Origin: Oscillospiraceae bacterium
GTDB lineage: Bacteria; Bacillota; Clostridia; Oscillospirales; Acutalibacteraceae
Reading direction: 5' to 3'
Length of the DNA: 52,972 bases
Assembly (NCBI GenBank): GCA_015065685.1
Contig: SVPU01000010.1
Location: 1-52,972 of the forward strand
The position numbers and the translations under genes are program-made. Below, one piece after another: positions 7,740-15,933 of this stretch (position 1 is the first letter of the stretch; every line of letters starts with the position of its first letter). Below the pieces are notes generated by a model, which was not told the origin of the DNA, did not search any database, and saw nothing but the letters and a program-made list of their open reading frames with translations.

Positions 7740-7946
7740 ATGGCAAAGCTAACCTTCAAAACAGACAAGTGTAAGGGCTGCGGACTTTGTGTGGATGCAT
7801 GTCCCAAACAGGTTTTGGCATTAGCTAAAGACAAAATCAACAAAAAAGGTCATCACCCTGTAGAAGCAGTGAATGAAGAGGCTTGTATTGGCTGTGCATT
7901 CTGCGCTACAATGTGTCCTGACTGTATAATCAAGGTAGAAAGGTAA
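7740..7946 (+). CDS. vorD: 2-oxoacid:ferredoxin oxidoreductase, ferredoxin (delta) subunit
   Basis: 68 residues with two [4Fe-4S] motifs: CKGCGLCVDACPK near residues 12-24 and CIGCAFCATMCPDC near 50-63. This small dicluster protein passes electrons between ferredoxin and the TPP-containing core. The ATG at 7740 follows AAAGGAG. It is the first of four adjacent subunit genes, the usual arrangement of KorDABC/VorDBAC-type enzymes in anaerobes. The specific naming as Vor rests on the neighbouring branched-chain aminotransferase and Val T-box rather than on the sequence alone. Confidence 0.88.
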   Translation: MAKLTFKTDKCKGCGLCVDACPKQVLALAKDKINKKGHHPVEAVNEEACIGCAFCATMCPDCIIKVER

Positions 7947-7957
7947 GGTGAACGCAA

Positions 7958-9019
7958 ATGGCTGATAAGGTTTTAATGAAAGGTAACGAAGCTATTGCGG
8001 AGGCTGCTATTATTGCAGGCTGCCGCCATTATTTCGGTTATCCTATAACCCCTCAAACAGAAATTGCTGCTTATATGGCAAAAAGAATGCCCAAAATCGG
8101 CGGTTGCTTCTTGCAGGCAGAAAGTGAAATTGCTGCTATTAATATGGTTTACGGTGTTGCTTCAACAGGACATAGAGTAATGACCTCTTCTTCAAGTCCA
8201 GGTGTATCTCTTAAGGGCGAGGGTCTTTCATATTTAGCAGGTGCAGACCTTCCCTCCCTCATAGTTAACGTTCAGCGTGGCGGTCCCGGTCTTGGCGGAA
8301 TTCAGCCCTCTCAGTCTGATTATTTTCAGGCAACAAAGGGCGGCGCTCACGGCGACTTCCATATGATAGTTTTAGCCCCCTCATCTGTTCAAGAAATGGC
8401 AGACCTTACTGTTAAGGGCTTCGAGCTTGCGGATAAATACCGTATGACTTCTATGATTTTGGCCGACGGTACAATGGGTCAGATGATGGAGCCTGTTTCT
8501 CTTGATTATGAAATCGCTGAGGCTCCCGCAAAGCCTTGGGCAACAACGGGAACTAATATGGAAAGAGAACACAACATTGTTAACTCACTCTTTTTAGCAC
8601 CCGAAAAGCTTGAAGAGGTTAACTTTGAGCGTTATGAGCGCTATAAGGTTATCGAAGAAACGGAAGCAATGTATGAAGAATATATGATGGATGATGCCGA
8701 GATTTGCGTTACTGCTTTCGGTATTGCTGCGCGAGTTGCTAAGAATGCAATAAATGAGGCAAGAAAGCAGGGAATAAAGGTTGGTCTTATCCGTCCTATC
8801 ACACTTTGGCCGTTCCCTGTAGCACCCTATAAAAAGGCTGCAGACAAGGTAAAGGAAGTTATTTCTGTTGAGCTTTCTATGGGTCAGATGATTGAAGATG
8901 TTCGCCTTGCAACCGAGTGCAAAGTTCCCGTAACACTTTGCAACAGAGCAGGCGGTATGATACCTTCTCCCGAGCAGGTATTAGAAGCTATTGTTAAGGC
9001 TAATGGAGGTGCAAAATAA
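7958..9019 (+). CDS. vorB: 2-oxoacid:ferredoxin oxidoreductase, alpha subunit (VorB/KorA-like)
   Basis: 353 residues. The N-terminus GNEAIAEAAIIAGCRHYFGYPITPQTEI and the block QAESEIAAINMVYGVASTG with SSSSPGVSLKGEGLSYLAG are the standard pyrimidine-binding half of the TPP site in this family. With the beta, gamma and delta subunits it interconverts a 2-oxoacid plus CoA and an acyl-CoA plus CO2, with ferredoxin as electron carrier. In this operon the direction is probably synthetic: acyl-CoA made by the upstream ligase is carboxylated to 2-oxoisovalerate. Oxidation of oxoacids is also possible. It starts 11 bases after the delta gene, and its stop overlaps the start of the beta gene. Confidence 0.9.
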   Translation: MADKVLMKGNEAIAEAAIIAGCRHYFGYPITPQTEIAAYMAKRMPKIGGCFLQAESEIAAINMVYGVASTGHRVMTSSSSPGVSLKGEGLSYLAGADLPSLIVNVQRGGPGLGGIQPSQSDYFQATKGGAHGDFHMIVLAPSSVQEMADLTVKGFELADKYRMTSMILADGTMGQMMEPVSLDYEIAEAPAKPWATTGTNMEREHNIVNSLFLAPEKLEEVNFERYERYKVIEETEAMYEEYMMDDAEICVTAFGIAARVAKNAINEARKQGIKVGLIRPITLWPFPVAPYKKAADKVKEVISVELSMGQMIEDVRLATECKVPVTLCNRAGGMIPSPEQVLEAIVKANGGAK

Positions 9020-9768
9020 TGGTAGTATTTGATAAACCACATGCTCTTTGCGATGTGCCGCTTCATTATTGTCCCGGTTGTACTCACGGTATAGTTCACC
9101 GTTTGGTTGCCGAGGTTATGGATGAGCTTGGCATCGAGGGTAAAACAGTTGGTATTGCTCCCGTTGGTTGTTCTGTTATGGCTTACGATTATTTTAACTG
9201 CGATATGATTGAGGCGGCTCACGGTCGTGCTCCCGCAGTTGCAACAGGTGTTAAACGCGCATTGCCCGAAAATATTGTGTTTACATATCAGGGTGACGGT
9301 GATTTAGCATCAATCGGTATGGCAGAAACAGTTCACGCGGCTGCAAGAAATGAAAATATCACAATTATATTTATAAATAACGCTATTTACGGTATGACAG
9401 GCGGTCAGATGGCTCCCACATCCTTACCCGGTCAGGTAACACAGACTTCGCCCTATGGCCGCGATGTTAACCACTGCGGTTTTCCAATTAAGGTTTGCGA
9501 AATGCTTTCTCAGCTTGATGGCGCCGAATATTTAGAGCGTGTTGCAGTTAACAATGTTAAAAATGTTAAGGCGGCAAAGAAGGCAATTAAAAAGGCTTTT
9601 CAGAATCAGGTTGAGGGCAAGGGCTTCTCTTTGGTTGAGGTTGTTTCAAGCTGTCCTACAAACTGGGGTATGACACCTAAAAAGGCTCTCGAATGGATAG
9701 ATGAAAAAATGATTCCTTATTATCCTTTAGGTGTTTATAAGGACCGTTCTGCAAAGGAGGAAAACTAA
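9019..9768 (+). CDS. vorA: 2-oxoacid:ferredoxin oxidoreductase, beta (TPP-binding) subunit (VorA/KorB-like)
   Basis: 249 residues. HYCPGCTHGIVHRL at about 15-28 carries the conserved CPGC, and GDGDLASIGMAETVHAAARN followed by NNAIYGMTGGQ is the TPP/Mg2+ motif (GDG to NN). This subunit holds the thiamine diphosphate that performs the carboxylation or decarboxylation. The gene overlaps its neighbours by one base on each side (ATG at 9019; stop at 9768 within the next start), so subunits are probably made in fixed ratio. Confidence 0.92.
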   Translation: MVVFDKPHALCDVPLHYCPGCTHGIVHRLVAEVMDELGIEGKTVGIAPVGCSVMAYDYFNCDMIEAAHGRAPAVATGVKRALPENIVFTYQGDGDLASIGMAETVHAAARNENITIIFINNAIYGMTGGQMAPTSLPGQVTQTSPYGRDVNHCGFPIKVCEMLSQLDGAEYLERVAVNNVKNVKAAKKAIKKAFQNQVEGKGFSLVEVVSSCPTNWGMTPKKALEWIDEKMIPYYPLGVYKDRSAKEEN

Positions 9769-10301
9769 TGGCTACAACACAGTTTTTATTCGCAGGCTTC
9801 GGCGGTCAGGGTATACTTTTCTCGGGCAAATTCTTAGCTTATAAGGGCCTTATGGAAAATAAGCAGGTAAGCTGGCTTCCGTCATACGGCCCAGAAATGC
9901 GTGGCGGCACAGCGAGCTGTTCTGTTATAATCAGTGATACACCCGTTGGCTCACCAATTGTTTCAAAGCCCGATGTTTTGGTGGCTATGAATCTTCCCTC
10001 ACTCGATAAATATGAGGATTCTGTTGTTCCCGGCGGCACAATTTATGTTGATTCAACACTTATTGAGCGCAAGGTTAAGCGTAGTGATGTTACTGTTCAT
10101 TATATTAATGCAACAGGTCTTGCTAATGAAAATTCAATGCCCACACTTGCTAATATGATTATTGTTGGTAAGATTTTGGGTGAAATGAATGAGTTCAGCG
10201 AAGAGGGAATTAAAGCTGCTCTCGGCAAGGTAATATCTGCTCGTCATGCAGATATGCTCGATTTTAACTTAAAGGCCTTGAATATAGGTAAAGATAATTA
10301 A
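9768..10301 (+). CDS. vorC: 2-oxoacid:ferredoxin oxidoreductase, gamma subunit (VorC/KorC-like)
   Basis: 177 residues with the family signature [17 protein letters not shown] at the N-terminus, [16 protein letters not shown] and [20 protein letters not shown]. In this enzyme class the gamma domain contributes to the CoA site and the subunit interface. The ATG follows AAAGGAGGAAAACTA. Twelve bases separate its stop from the aminotransferase start, which supports one transcript for ligase, oxidoreductase and transaminase. Confidence 0.92.
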   Translation: MATTQFLFAGFGGQGILFSGKFLAYKGLMENKQVSWLPSYGPEMRGGTASCSVIISDTPVGSPIVSKPDVLVAMNLPSLDKYEDSVVPGGTIYVDSTLIERKVKRSDVTVHYINATGLANENSMPTLANMIIVGKILGEMNEFSEEGIKAALGKVISARHADMLDFNLKALNIGKDN

Positions 10302-10313
10302 GAGGTGATAGAA

Positions 10314-11378
10314 ATGGAAATTAAAATCACTAAAGCTGAAGTTTTAAAGGAAAAGCCCGATAGCGCAACCTTGGGCTTTGGCAAAAAGTTTACTGACCAT
10401 ATGTTTATGATGGATTGGAATAGCGAAAAGGGCTGGTATAATGCGCGTATAGTTCCTTTTGAGAATATTTCTCTACATCCCGCTTCAACTGTTCTTCATT
10501 ATGGCTCTGAAATTTTTGAGGGCTTAAAGGCTTACCGCCGTGCAGACGGTAAGGTACAGATGTTTAGACCCATTGAAAATATCCGCAGAATGAATCGTTC
10601 GGCAGAGCGCTTGTGTCTGCCACAGATTCCTGAAGATATGGCAATGGAAATTTTCGAAACCTTTGTCTCACTTGAGCAGGATTGGACACCCTCTGCAGAG
10701 GGCACATCACTTTATCTTCGCCCTTTCTTGTTTGGTAACGATGAATCCTTAGGTGTTCACGCAGTTCATAATGCAACCTATGTTATAATTGCTTCTCCTG
10801 TTGGAAGCTATTATGCAGAGGGCATCAACCCCGTTAAAATTATGATTGAAGATGAAGATGTTCGTGCCGTAAGAGGCGGTACAGGTTACGCTAAATGCGG
10901 CGGTAACTATGCGGCTTCAAACCGTGCGGGCGAGCGTGCAGCACAAAAGGGTTACAGTCAGGTTTTATGGCTTGATGGTGTTGAAAGAAAGTATATCGAA
11001 GAAGTTGGCGCTATGAACGTTATGTTCAAAATCGGCGATGAAATCGTAACACCAATGCTTTCAGGCTCAATTCTTCCCGGTATCACAAGAATGTCTTGTA
11101 TTGAAGTTCTTAAATCAAAGGGCTACAAGGTGAGTGAAAGACTTTTAAGCATTGATGAGTTGGCTGAAGCACTCCAAAACGGCACTCTTAAAGAGGCTTG
11201 GGGCTGCGGTACAGCGGCAGTTGTATCACCCATTGGTGAGCTTTGCTACAAGGATGTTAAATATCCTATCAACAACGGCGAGATTGGTGAAACCACCCAA
11301 ATGCTTTACGATACCTTAACAGGTATTCAGTGGGGCAGAATCGAAGATACTTTCGGTTGGATAAAAGAAATTAAATAG
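10314..11378 (+). CDS. ilvE: Branched-chain amino acid aminotransferase
   Basis: 354 residues of the class IV PLP aminotransferase fold. FEGLKAYRRADGKVQMFRP is the N-terminal signature, YAKCGGNYAAS contains the PLP lysine (about residue 202), and YIEEVGAMNVMF is also conserved. The enzyme would transaminate 2-oxoisovalerate, 3-methyl-2-oxovalerate or 2-oxoisocaproate with glutamate to give Val, Ile or Leu. The ATG at 10314 is preceded by AGAGGTGAT, so it is preferred to the GTG at 10305. Last gene of the T-box 2 operon; a strong hairpin follows at 11388. Confidence 0.92.
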   Translation: MEIKITKAEVLKEKPDSATLGFGKKFTDHMFMMDWNSEKGWYNARIVPFENISLHPASTVLHYGSEIFEGLKAYRRADGKVQMFRPIENIRRMNRSAERLCLPQIPEDMAMEIFETFVSLEQDWTPSAEGTSLYLRPFLFGNDESLGVHAVHNATYVIIASPVGSYYAEGINPVKIMIEDEDVRAVRGGTGYAKCGGNYAASNRAGERAAQKGYSQVLWLDGVERKYIEEVGAMNVMFKIGDEIVTPMLSGSILPGITRMSCIEVLKSKGYKVSERLLSIDELAEALQNGTLKEAWGCGTAAVVSPIGELCYKDVKYPINNGEIGETTQMLYDTLTGIQWGRIEDTFGWIKEIK

Positions 11379-11387
11379 ACAAAAATT

Positions 11388-11417
11388 AAACCCCTTTGAG
11401 TTAACTCAAAGGGGTTT
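11388..11417. terminator. Bidirectional terminator, 30-base perfect palindrome
   Basis: Positions 11388-11402 are the exact reverse complement of 11403-11417. The stem ends the ilvE operon on the plus strand. For the convergent minus-strand gene it is followed by a good T run, whereas the plus-side T tract is weak. Confidence 0.85.
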
Positions 11418-11589
11418 AATAATCTCTTTCAACGCTTTCTAGGGTTTTTCTTTTAGCTTCTTCTAATATCTCATCATCAATTGTTGCATAGATACAAGCT
11501 GTACATTGACCGAGTATATCAAGGCTTACGCATTCTAATATACACTTATTTTCAGAATTATAAATACAAAAAATATTTTCACATTGCAT
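11416..11589 (-). CDS. Small Cys-rich protein of unknown function
   Basis: 57 residues starting MQCENIFCIYNSENKC, with six cysteines in the pattern C-x4-C-x7-C-x3-C-x9-C-x2-C, suggestive of metal binding or disulfides, then an acidic/basic helix. The start at 11589 is supported by GGGTGAT upstream; a longer frame to 11625 would put a TATAAT-like sequence inside the coding part. Its stop overlaps the terminator palindrome. I do not recognise a named function. Confidence 0.6.
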   Translation of the reverse strand: MQCENIFCIYNSENKCILECVSLDILGQCTACIYATIDDEILEEAKRKTLESVERDY

Positions 11590-11699
11590 TTTTATCACCC
11601 ATTTAATATTATAACACCTACGCATTGCGAATGCAATGCATATTTTATTGAATTTTTGCCGTAAAATAAAAGCAAGACAAAAGTATTGCGAGGTATGGT

Positions 11700-11870
11700 A
11701 TGGCTAAATTTAAAATTCCGTTAGTTCCACCAACTGTTAATAAAACAATAAGATTTCCAAACGATGTTGTTGAAGGTGTGGAAAATGCTATTAAGGGTAA
11801 AGACTGCACATTTTCGGCTTTTGTTATTGCTGCTGTTAGAAATGCCCTTGAAGATATAGACAACACATAA
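11700..11870 (+). CDS. Small ribbon-helix-helix-like protein A
   Basis: 56 residues: MAKFKIPLVPPTVNKTIRFP, then NDVVEGVENAIKGKDCTFSAFVIAA and VRNALEDID. A short beta strand (NKTIRF) followed by two helices separated by a turn fits an Arc/MetJ-type ribbon-helix-helix DNA-binding fold. The start ATG follows GCGAGG. Such proteins occur as regulators, antitoxins or relaxosome accessory factors of mobile elements. It is followed 12 bases later by a second protein of the same fold, so the pair is probably co-expressed. The partner or target is unknown. Confidence 0.7.
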   Translation: MAKFKIPLVPPTVNKTIRFPNDVVEGVENAIKGKDCTFSAFVIAAVRNALEDIDNT

Positions 11871-11882
11871 TGGTGATTTGAT

Positions 11883-12056
11883 ATGTTTAGAATTGAAAAA
11901 GAACTTAAGAATGCTAATATTCCCAGAACAGTCCGTTTCACAGAAGCCTTATTTGAAGAACTCAATAAAACTGCCTCTGAAAATGATATTTCTTTCAATC
12001 TTTTAGTTTTGCAATGCTGTAAATATGCGTTAGAACATAAGGAAAAAGATAATTAA
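11883..12056 (+). CDS. Small ribbon-helix-helix-like protein B
   Basis: 57 residues: MFRIEKELKNANIPRTVRF, then TEALFEELNKTASENDISFNLLVLQ and CCKYALEHKE. The PRTVRF strand, the helix-turn-helix spacing and the length match protein A just upstream, so the two look like diverged relatives. It lies before a hairpin-rich non-coding stretch, which fits a DNA-binding protein acting on nearby sites. No toxin-like gene is adjacent. Confidence 0.7.
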   Translation: MFRIEKELKNANIPRTVRFTEALFEELNKTASENDISFNLLVLQCCKYALEHKEKDN

Positions 12057-12084
12057 TTATCAAATTGTATGGATATAAACGGGT

Positions 12085-12335
12085 CAAGGGTGAAACCCTT
12101 GTCGTTTAGGGTGATGGCTGTGTCGGCGCACAAATTTATTTTTTAATAAAAACTCGCCTTTGGATTGAGAATAAAATTCTCGCTTTCCAAAGGCGTTTTT
12201 TGTGTTTTTATTTCCGACATAGCAAAGGGGGAATCGAAATCCCCCTTTTAAAAGCGAATCTTTCCACCCTTGTCATTAGCTTACACAAGAAAGGGTGTGC
12301 CCGTCGCGGCAGGAGCGACGAGGCAGTAAATTTGT
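12085..12335. other. Hairpin-rich non-coding stretch, possible mobile-element remnant
   Basis: About 290 bases without a convincing gene hold several inverted repeats: 12085-12090 with 12096-12101 (CAAGGG/CCCTTG), a terminator at 12155-12195, 12224-12249 (a run of G pairing with a run of C), CACCCTTGT with an imperfect partner near 12270-12295, and CGTCGC/GCGACG near 12302-12320. Dense short hairpins beside small ribbon-helix-helix genes are seen at transfer origins and element ends. I cannot identify a nick site or direct repeats, so this remains a suggestion. Confidence 0.35.
12155..12201 (+). terminator. Rho-independent terminator after the RHH gene pair
   Basis: CGCCTTTGG (12155-12163) pairs with CCAAAGGCG (12187-12195), with a nested GAGAAT/ATTCTC stem in the loop, followed by TTTTTT. 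Confidence 0.75.
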
Positions 12336-12350
12336 ACTTAGGTTTTAATA

Positions 12351-13883
12351 TTATAGCACGGGAATTAAAATCATTTTGCCTTGCGGTAAGATTTCGTTTT
12401 CAAGCGAGTTTATATTCATAATCTCATCAACGCTCGCGTTATATTTTCGCGCAATATCCCAGACAGCCTCATTATCATCGGCAAAATAAATGGTCATAGC
12501 AAATTCATTTTTATTTTCAATGGGGCGGGTCTCATTCAGCGAAATATCAGAGATTAAGGAAAGCTCCTTTTTCTCATAAACCGATGCATTGATTTTCAGT
12601 TCAATGCTAAGCTCAATTCGGTTGGCAGAGGTGAGCGTAAACCCTTTTGAAATTATTTCAATTTGCGGACTGCAATGCGGTGTTCCAAGGCTACAGCTCA
12701 CGGGATATCTATATTCAAAATCAATAGGCTTTTCGGTGTAGATTACGGCCTCATTTTCATCACACAAAACCATTCCTGCAATAATCGTTCCGCAAATAAG
12801 CATTTCGCAGTTTTCAAATTTTGTAACAAAAGACTGCACATCGCACCACATATCAATTATTTCGGCAATGCTTTCCTCGGTTTCAACTGTTTTTTTGCAA
12901 TGATAGGTTTCGTTTATATCGTGGGTGATTTTTTCTATCGGAATTTTATTTTGCGATATATCTGATTCAAATTTTCTTGAAAAGGCATCAAGAATAACAG
13001 CAATTTCGTTGCTGCAATAAGCATCAACAGTAAGCAAAATTTTAGCAGTGAGAGAAAAGCACTTGTTTTCGCCCGAAACCGAAAGTCTGGGCTTTACCTC
13101 CAAAAATGAAAGCTTGGAAAGCGTTTCAGCGCGGCAATCCTCGGTTACACCTTTAATATCAATGATTTGGCTGAAAGGCAGAATGGTTTTAACAATCTGC
13201 GGCTTGCAACTGTTTTCGGGACAATAAAGAATGTTAACGCAAAGCTCACCTTTTACTACCGCTTTATCTGTTATTAGCTTGGTTTCTTTCACATAACTGT
13301 TGGCATCATATCGGATTATTTTCTCAATATTGGGCTGACCTTGGCCGATATGTATTTCTTCTTCAACCGTAAGATATTTTTCTGCATAGCCCATTGGCAA
13401 GGTTGCAGGCATTATAAGGCGCTTTAGCTCTATGTTCTCATCATCGAAATCTGAAACTATTTCGGTGTCGCAGCGCTTAAACAGCTTAATATGTATTCTA
13501 ACCGCTCCGTGAATATCAACCTTTCTGCCGGTTATTGCGCGGCAGTTTATATATTCTGTTTTGGCTTTGCAAGAAATACTCGCTTCGCTTGTGTCGCAAG
13601 GGGTATCAATAGTTTTTGAAAAAGGGTATTGATATTCATAAGAACAAAGTCGGTTTTCACGGTCAGAATAAAGCAGTGTCAGGTCTACTTGCCCCTCAAT
13701 TACAATGCTTTTGCCACTTAATTCCTTTGAAGTTATTCTCGGCATTGCACGGCACTTGAAAATTTTTGAAATATCGGGACAAAAATCAGGCAGAGTGAAA
13801 TCAATATCTATCGGTTGTTCAAGGGAATCGTGAAATATAGTATTATTCAGGCAAACGGTTGTTTTTAAACATTTTTGTTCCAT
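12351..13883 (-). CDS. sipL: SPOCS (DUF3794) and LysM protein, SipL-like spore coat/engulfment protein
   Basis: 510 residues. Repeated beta-rich SPOCS-type segments fill the first ~450 residues (for example PIDIDFTLPDFCPDISKI near the N-terminus). The last ~48 residues form a LysM domain (AVWDIARKYNASVDEIMNINSLE, ending GKMILIPV). Length and order match clostridial SipL, the SpoIVA-interacting morphogenetic protein that functionally replaces SpoVID and anchors the coat around the forespore. The ATG at 13883 follows AGAGGATA; an upstream ATG at 13904 lacks such a site. It lies downstream of the ABC exporter pair on the same strand but about 90 bases away, so it may have its own mother-cell promoter. 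Confidence 0.85.
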   Translation of the reverse strand: MEQKCLKTTVCLNNTIFHDSLEQPIDIDFTLPDFCPDISKIFKCRAMPRITSKELSGKSIVIEGQVDLTLLYSDRENRLCSYEYQYPFSKTIDTPCDTSEASISCKAKTEYINCRAITGRKVDIHGAVRIHIKLFKRCDTEIVSDFDDENIELKRLIMPATLPMGYAEKYLTVEEEIHIGQGQPNIEKIIRYDANSYVKETKLITDKAVVKGELCVNILYCPENSCKPQIVKTILPFSQIIDIKGVTEDCRAETLSKLSFLEVKPRLSVSGENKCFSLTAKILLTVDAYCSNEIAVILDAFSRKFESDISQNKIPIEKITHDINETYHCKKTVETEESIAEIIDMWCDVQSFVTKFENCEMLICGTIIAGMVLCDENEAVIYTEKPIDFEYRYPVSCSLGTPHCSPQIEIISKGFTLTSANRIELSIELKINASVYEKKELSLISDISLNETRPIENKNEFAMTIYFADDNEAVWDIARKYNASVDEIMNINSLENEILPQGKMILIPVL

Positions 13884-13971
13884 AAAAATATCCTCTCTTC
13901 GCATATAACGGACAACCCGTTAGTTAGATTACTATTATATAGTATTCTTGCAAAGAGAGGATTATTACTTA

Positions 13972-15933
13972 TTATTCTAATTCGAATGCGCCGGTGTAAA
14001 GCTGATAGTATTTACCCTTGGCCTCAATGAGTGCTTCGTGTGTTCCGCGCTCAATTATTCGGCCTGCCTCCAACACCATAATAACATCGGAATTCTTGAT
14101 GGTTGAAAGGCGGTGCGCAATAACAAACACGGTTCTGCCTTGCATGAGTCTATCCATTCCGCGTTGCACAATGGCCTCAGTTCTTGTATCAATACTCGAG
14201 GTTGCCTCATCAAGAATCATAACGGGTGGGTCAGCAACGGCCGCGCGGGCAATGGCAATTAACTGCCGTTGACCTTGTGAAAGATTTGAGCCGTTGTTTG
14301 AAAGCTCGGTTTCATAACCCTTGGGCAGACGTCTTATAAAATCATCTGCACCCGAAAGGCGAGCGGCTTCAATACATTCCTCATCGGTGGCATCAAGTCG
14401 GCCATAACGGATGTTTTCCATAACTGTTCCTGTGAAGAGGTTTGTTTCTTGCAAAACAATGCCGAGAGAACGCCTTAAATCGCTTTTTTTGATTTTATTG
14501 ATGTTTATACCGTCATATCTTATCTTTCCGTCCGCAATGTCATAAAAGCGGTTTAAAAGGTTTGTGATTGTGGTTTTTCCGGCGCCCGTTGCACCAACAA
14601 AAGCAACCTTTTGACCCGGCTCGGCATAGATATCAATGTTATGAAGCACGGTTTTTTCGGGTGTGTAACCAAAATCAACATCGAAAAGTCGCACATCGCC
14701 CTCAAGCTTTGTATAGGTGATGGTACCGTCAGTGTGGGGATGCTTCCAAGCCCAAATGCCTGTTCGTTTGTTGCTTTCGGTGATGTTTCCATCCTTATCA
14801 AGCTCAGCGTTAACAAGTGTTACATAACCGTCATCAACCTCGGGCGCTGCATCCATAAGCTCGAAAACACGCTCTGCACCCGCAAGACCCATAACAACCG
14901 AGTTGATTTGCTGAGAAAGCTGATTAACGTTGCCTGTGAATTGCTTTGTCATATTAAGGAAGGGAATAACCACACTAATTCCGAAAATTATTTCTCTGCC
15001 AAAAAGCTTTGAAAGGCTTATATTAACAAAACCGTCAGACAAAAGGAAAATACCGCCAACTGTAGCGATTATAACATAAAGAATATTGCCTATATTCATA
15101 TTTATAGGACCCAAAAGGTTTGCATAAGCGTGGGCACGGTTGGCATCCTTAAAGAGCTCCTCGTTAACCTTATCGAAGTTTTCTTTGGTTTTATCTTCGT
15201 GGCAGAAAACCTTAATAACCTTTTGGCCGCTCATCATTTCTTGAATAAAGCCTTCGGTTTTACCAATGGATTTTTGCTGGCGAATAAAATATTTAGCACT
15301 GCCTCCGCCAACGGTTTTTGTGATGCTAAATAAAGCAAATACACCTAAAATAACAACCAAGGTTATCCAAATGCTATACAATAGCATAATAAAAAATACA
15401 CTTACAACAACAATTCCCGCCTGCAAAAGTGTGGGCAGCGACTGTGAAACCAACTGGCGAAGAGTGTCAATATCATTTGTGTAATGGCTCATTATATCGC
15501 CGTGCTTGTTTGTATCAAAATATTTAATTGGTAAATTCTGCATACTCTCAAACAAGCTTTTTCTCATCTTACCGAGAAAGCCTTGAGTTATATATGCCAT
15601 CAACTGTGTGTGGGTGAAAACCGAAAGCAGAGAAACCACATAAAGCGAAGCAAGTGTTATGATTTTAGGGATTATAATATCCTTGGCACTTGCCCAGTCT
15701 CTGCTTAAATACCAATCCTCAATAGCAGCAATTATCTGTTGATTGAAAATCGCAGGCATTGTTGCAATAATGGCGGAAAAAATGATGCAAAGAAGGGTGA
15801 GTGGCAATAAAACGGGGTACGATTTAAAGAGAAGCTTTATAACCCTTTTGAAAGCCGCACCGTTAAATTTTCTCACGGCAGGAACGCCTTTTGGTAGGTT
15901 GCGGGGCATATTGTTATTAGGCGTTTTCATCAT
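13972..15933 (-). CDS. Heterodimeric ABC exporter subunit with canonical ATP site
   Basis: 653 residues: six-helix exporter transmembrane domain, an insertion with a basic/charged stretch before the nucleotide-binding domain, then Walker A GATGAGKTT, signature NLSQGQRQL, Walker B VMILDEATSSID and H-loop FVIAHRLST. All catalytic residues are present. The ATG at 15933 lies five bases after GGAGG and overlaps the end of the partner gene by 17 bases, so translation is coupled. This is the BmrCD/LmrCD-like arrangement for multidrug or peptide efflux; the substrate is unknown. Confidence 0.9.
   Translation of the reverse strand: MMKTPNNNMPRNLPKGVPAVRKFNGAAFKRVIKLLFKSYPVLLPLTLLCIIFSAIIATMPAIFNQQIIAAIEDWYLSRDWASAKDIIIPKIITLASLYVVSLLSVFTHTQLMAYITQGFLGKMRKSLFESMQNLPIKYFDTNKHGDIMSHYTNDIDTLRQLVSQSLPTLLQAGIVVVSVFFIMLLYSIWITLVVILGVFALFSITKTVGGGSAKYFIRQQKSIGKTEGFIQEMMSGQKVIKVFCHEDKTKENFDKVNEELFKDANRAHAYANLLGPINMNIGNILYVIIATVGGIFLLSDGFVNISLSKLFGREIIFGISVVIPFLNMTKQFTGNVNQLSQQINSVVMGLAGAERVFELMDAAPEVDDGYVTLVNAELDKDGNITESNKRTGIWAWKHPHTDGTITYTKLEGDVRLFDVDFGYTPEKTVLHNIDIYAEPGQKVAFVGATGAGKTTITNLLNRFYDIADGKIRYDGININKIKKSDLRRSLGIVLQETNLFTGTVMENIRYGRLDATDEECIEAARLSGADDFIRRLPKGYETELSNNGSNLSQGQRQLIAIARAAVADPPVMILDEATSSIDTRTEAIVQRGMDRLMQGRTVFVIAHRLSTIKNSDVIMVLEAGRIIERGTHEALIEAKGKYYQLYTGAFELE

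Noticed and set aside
11645-11998. 117-codon open frame on the minus strand
   Set aside because: It is antisense to the two ribbon-helix-helix genes, has no ribosome site and no recognisable features.
12200-12421. 73-codon frame on the plus strand
   Set aside because: It runs through the hairpin-rich stretch into the sipL-like gene on the other strand and shows no protein-like composition.
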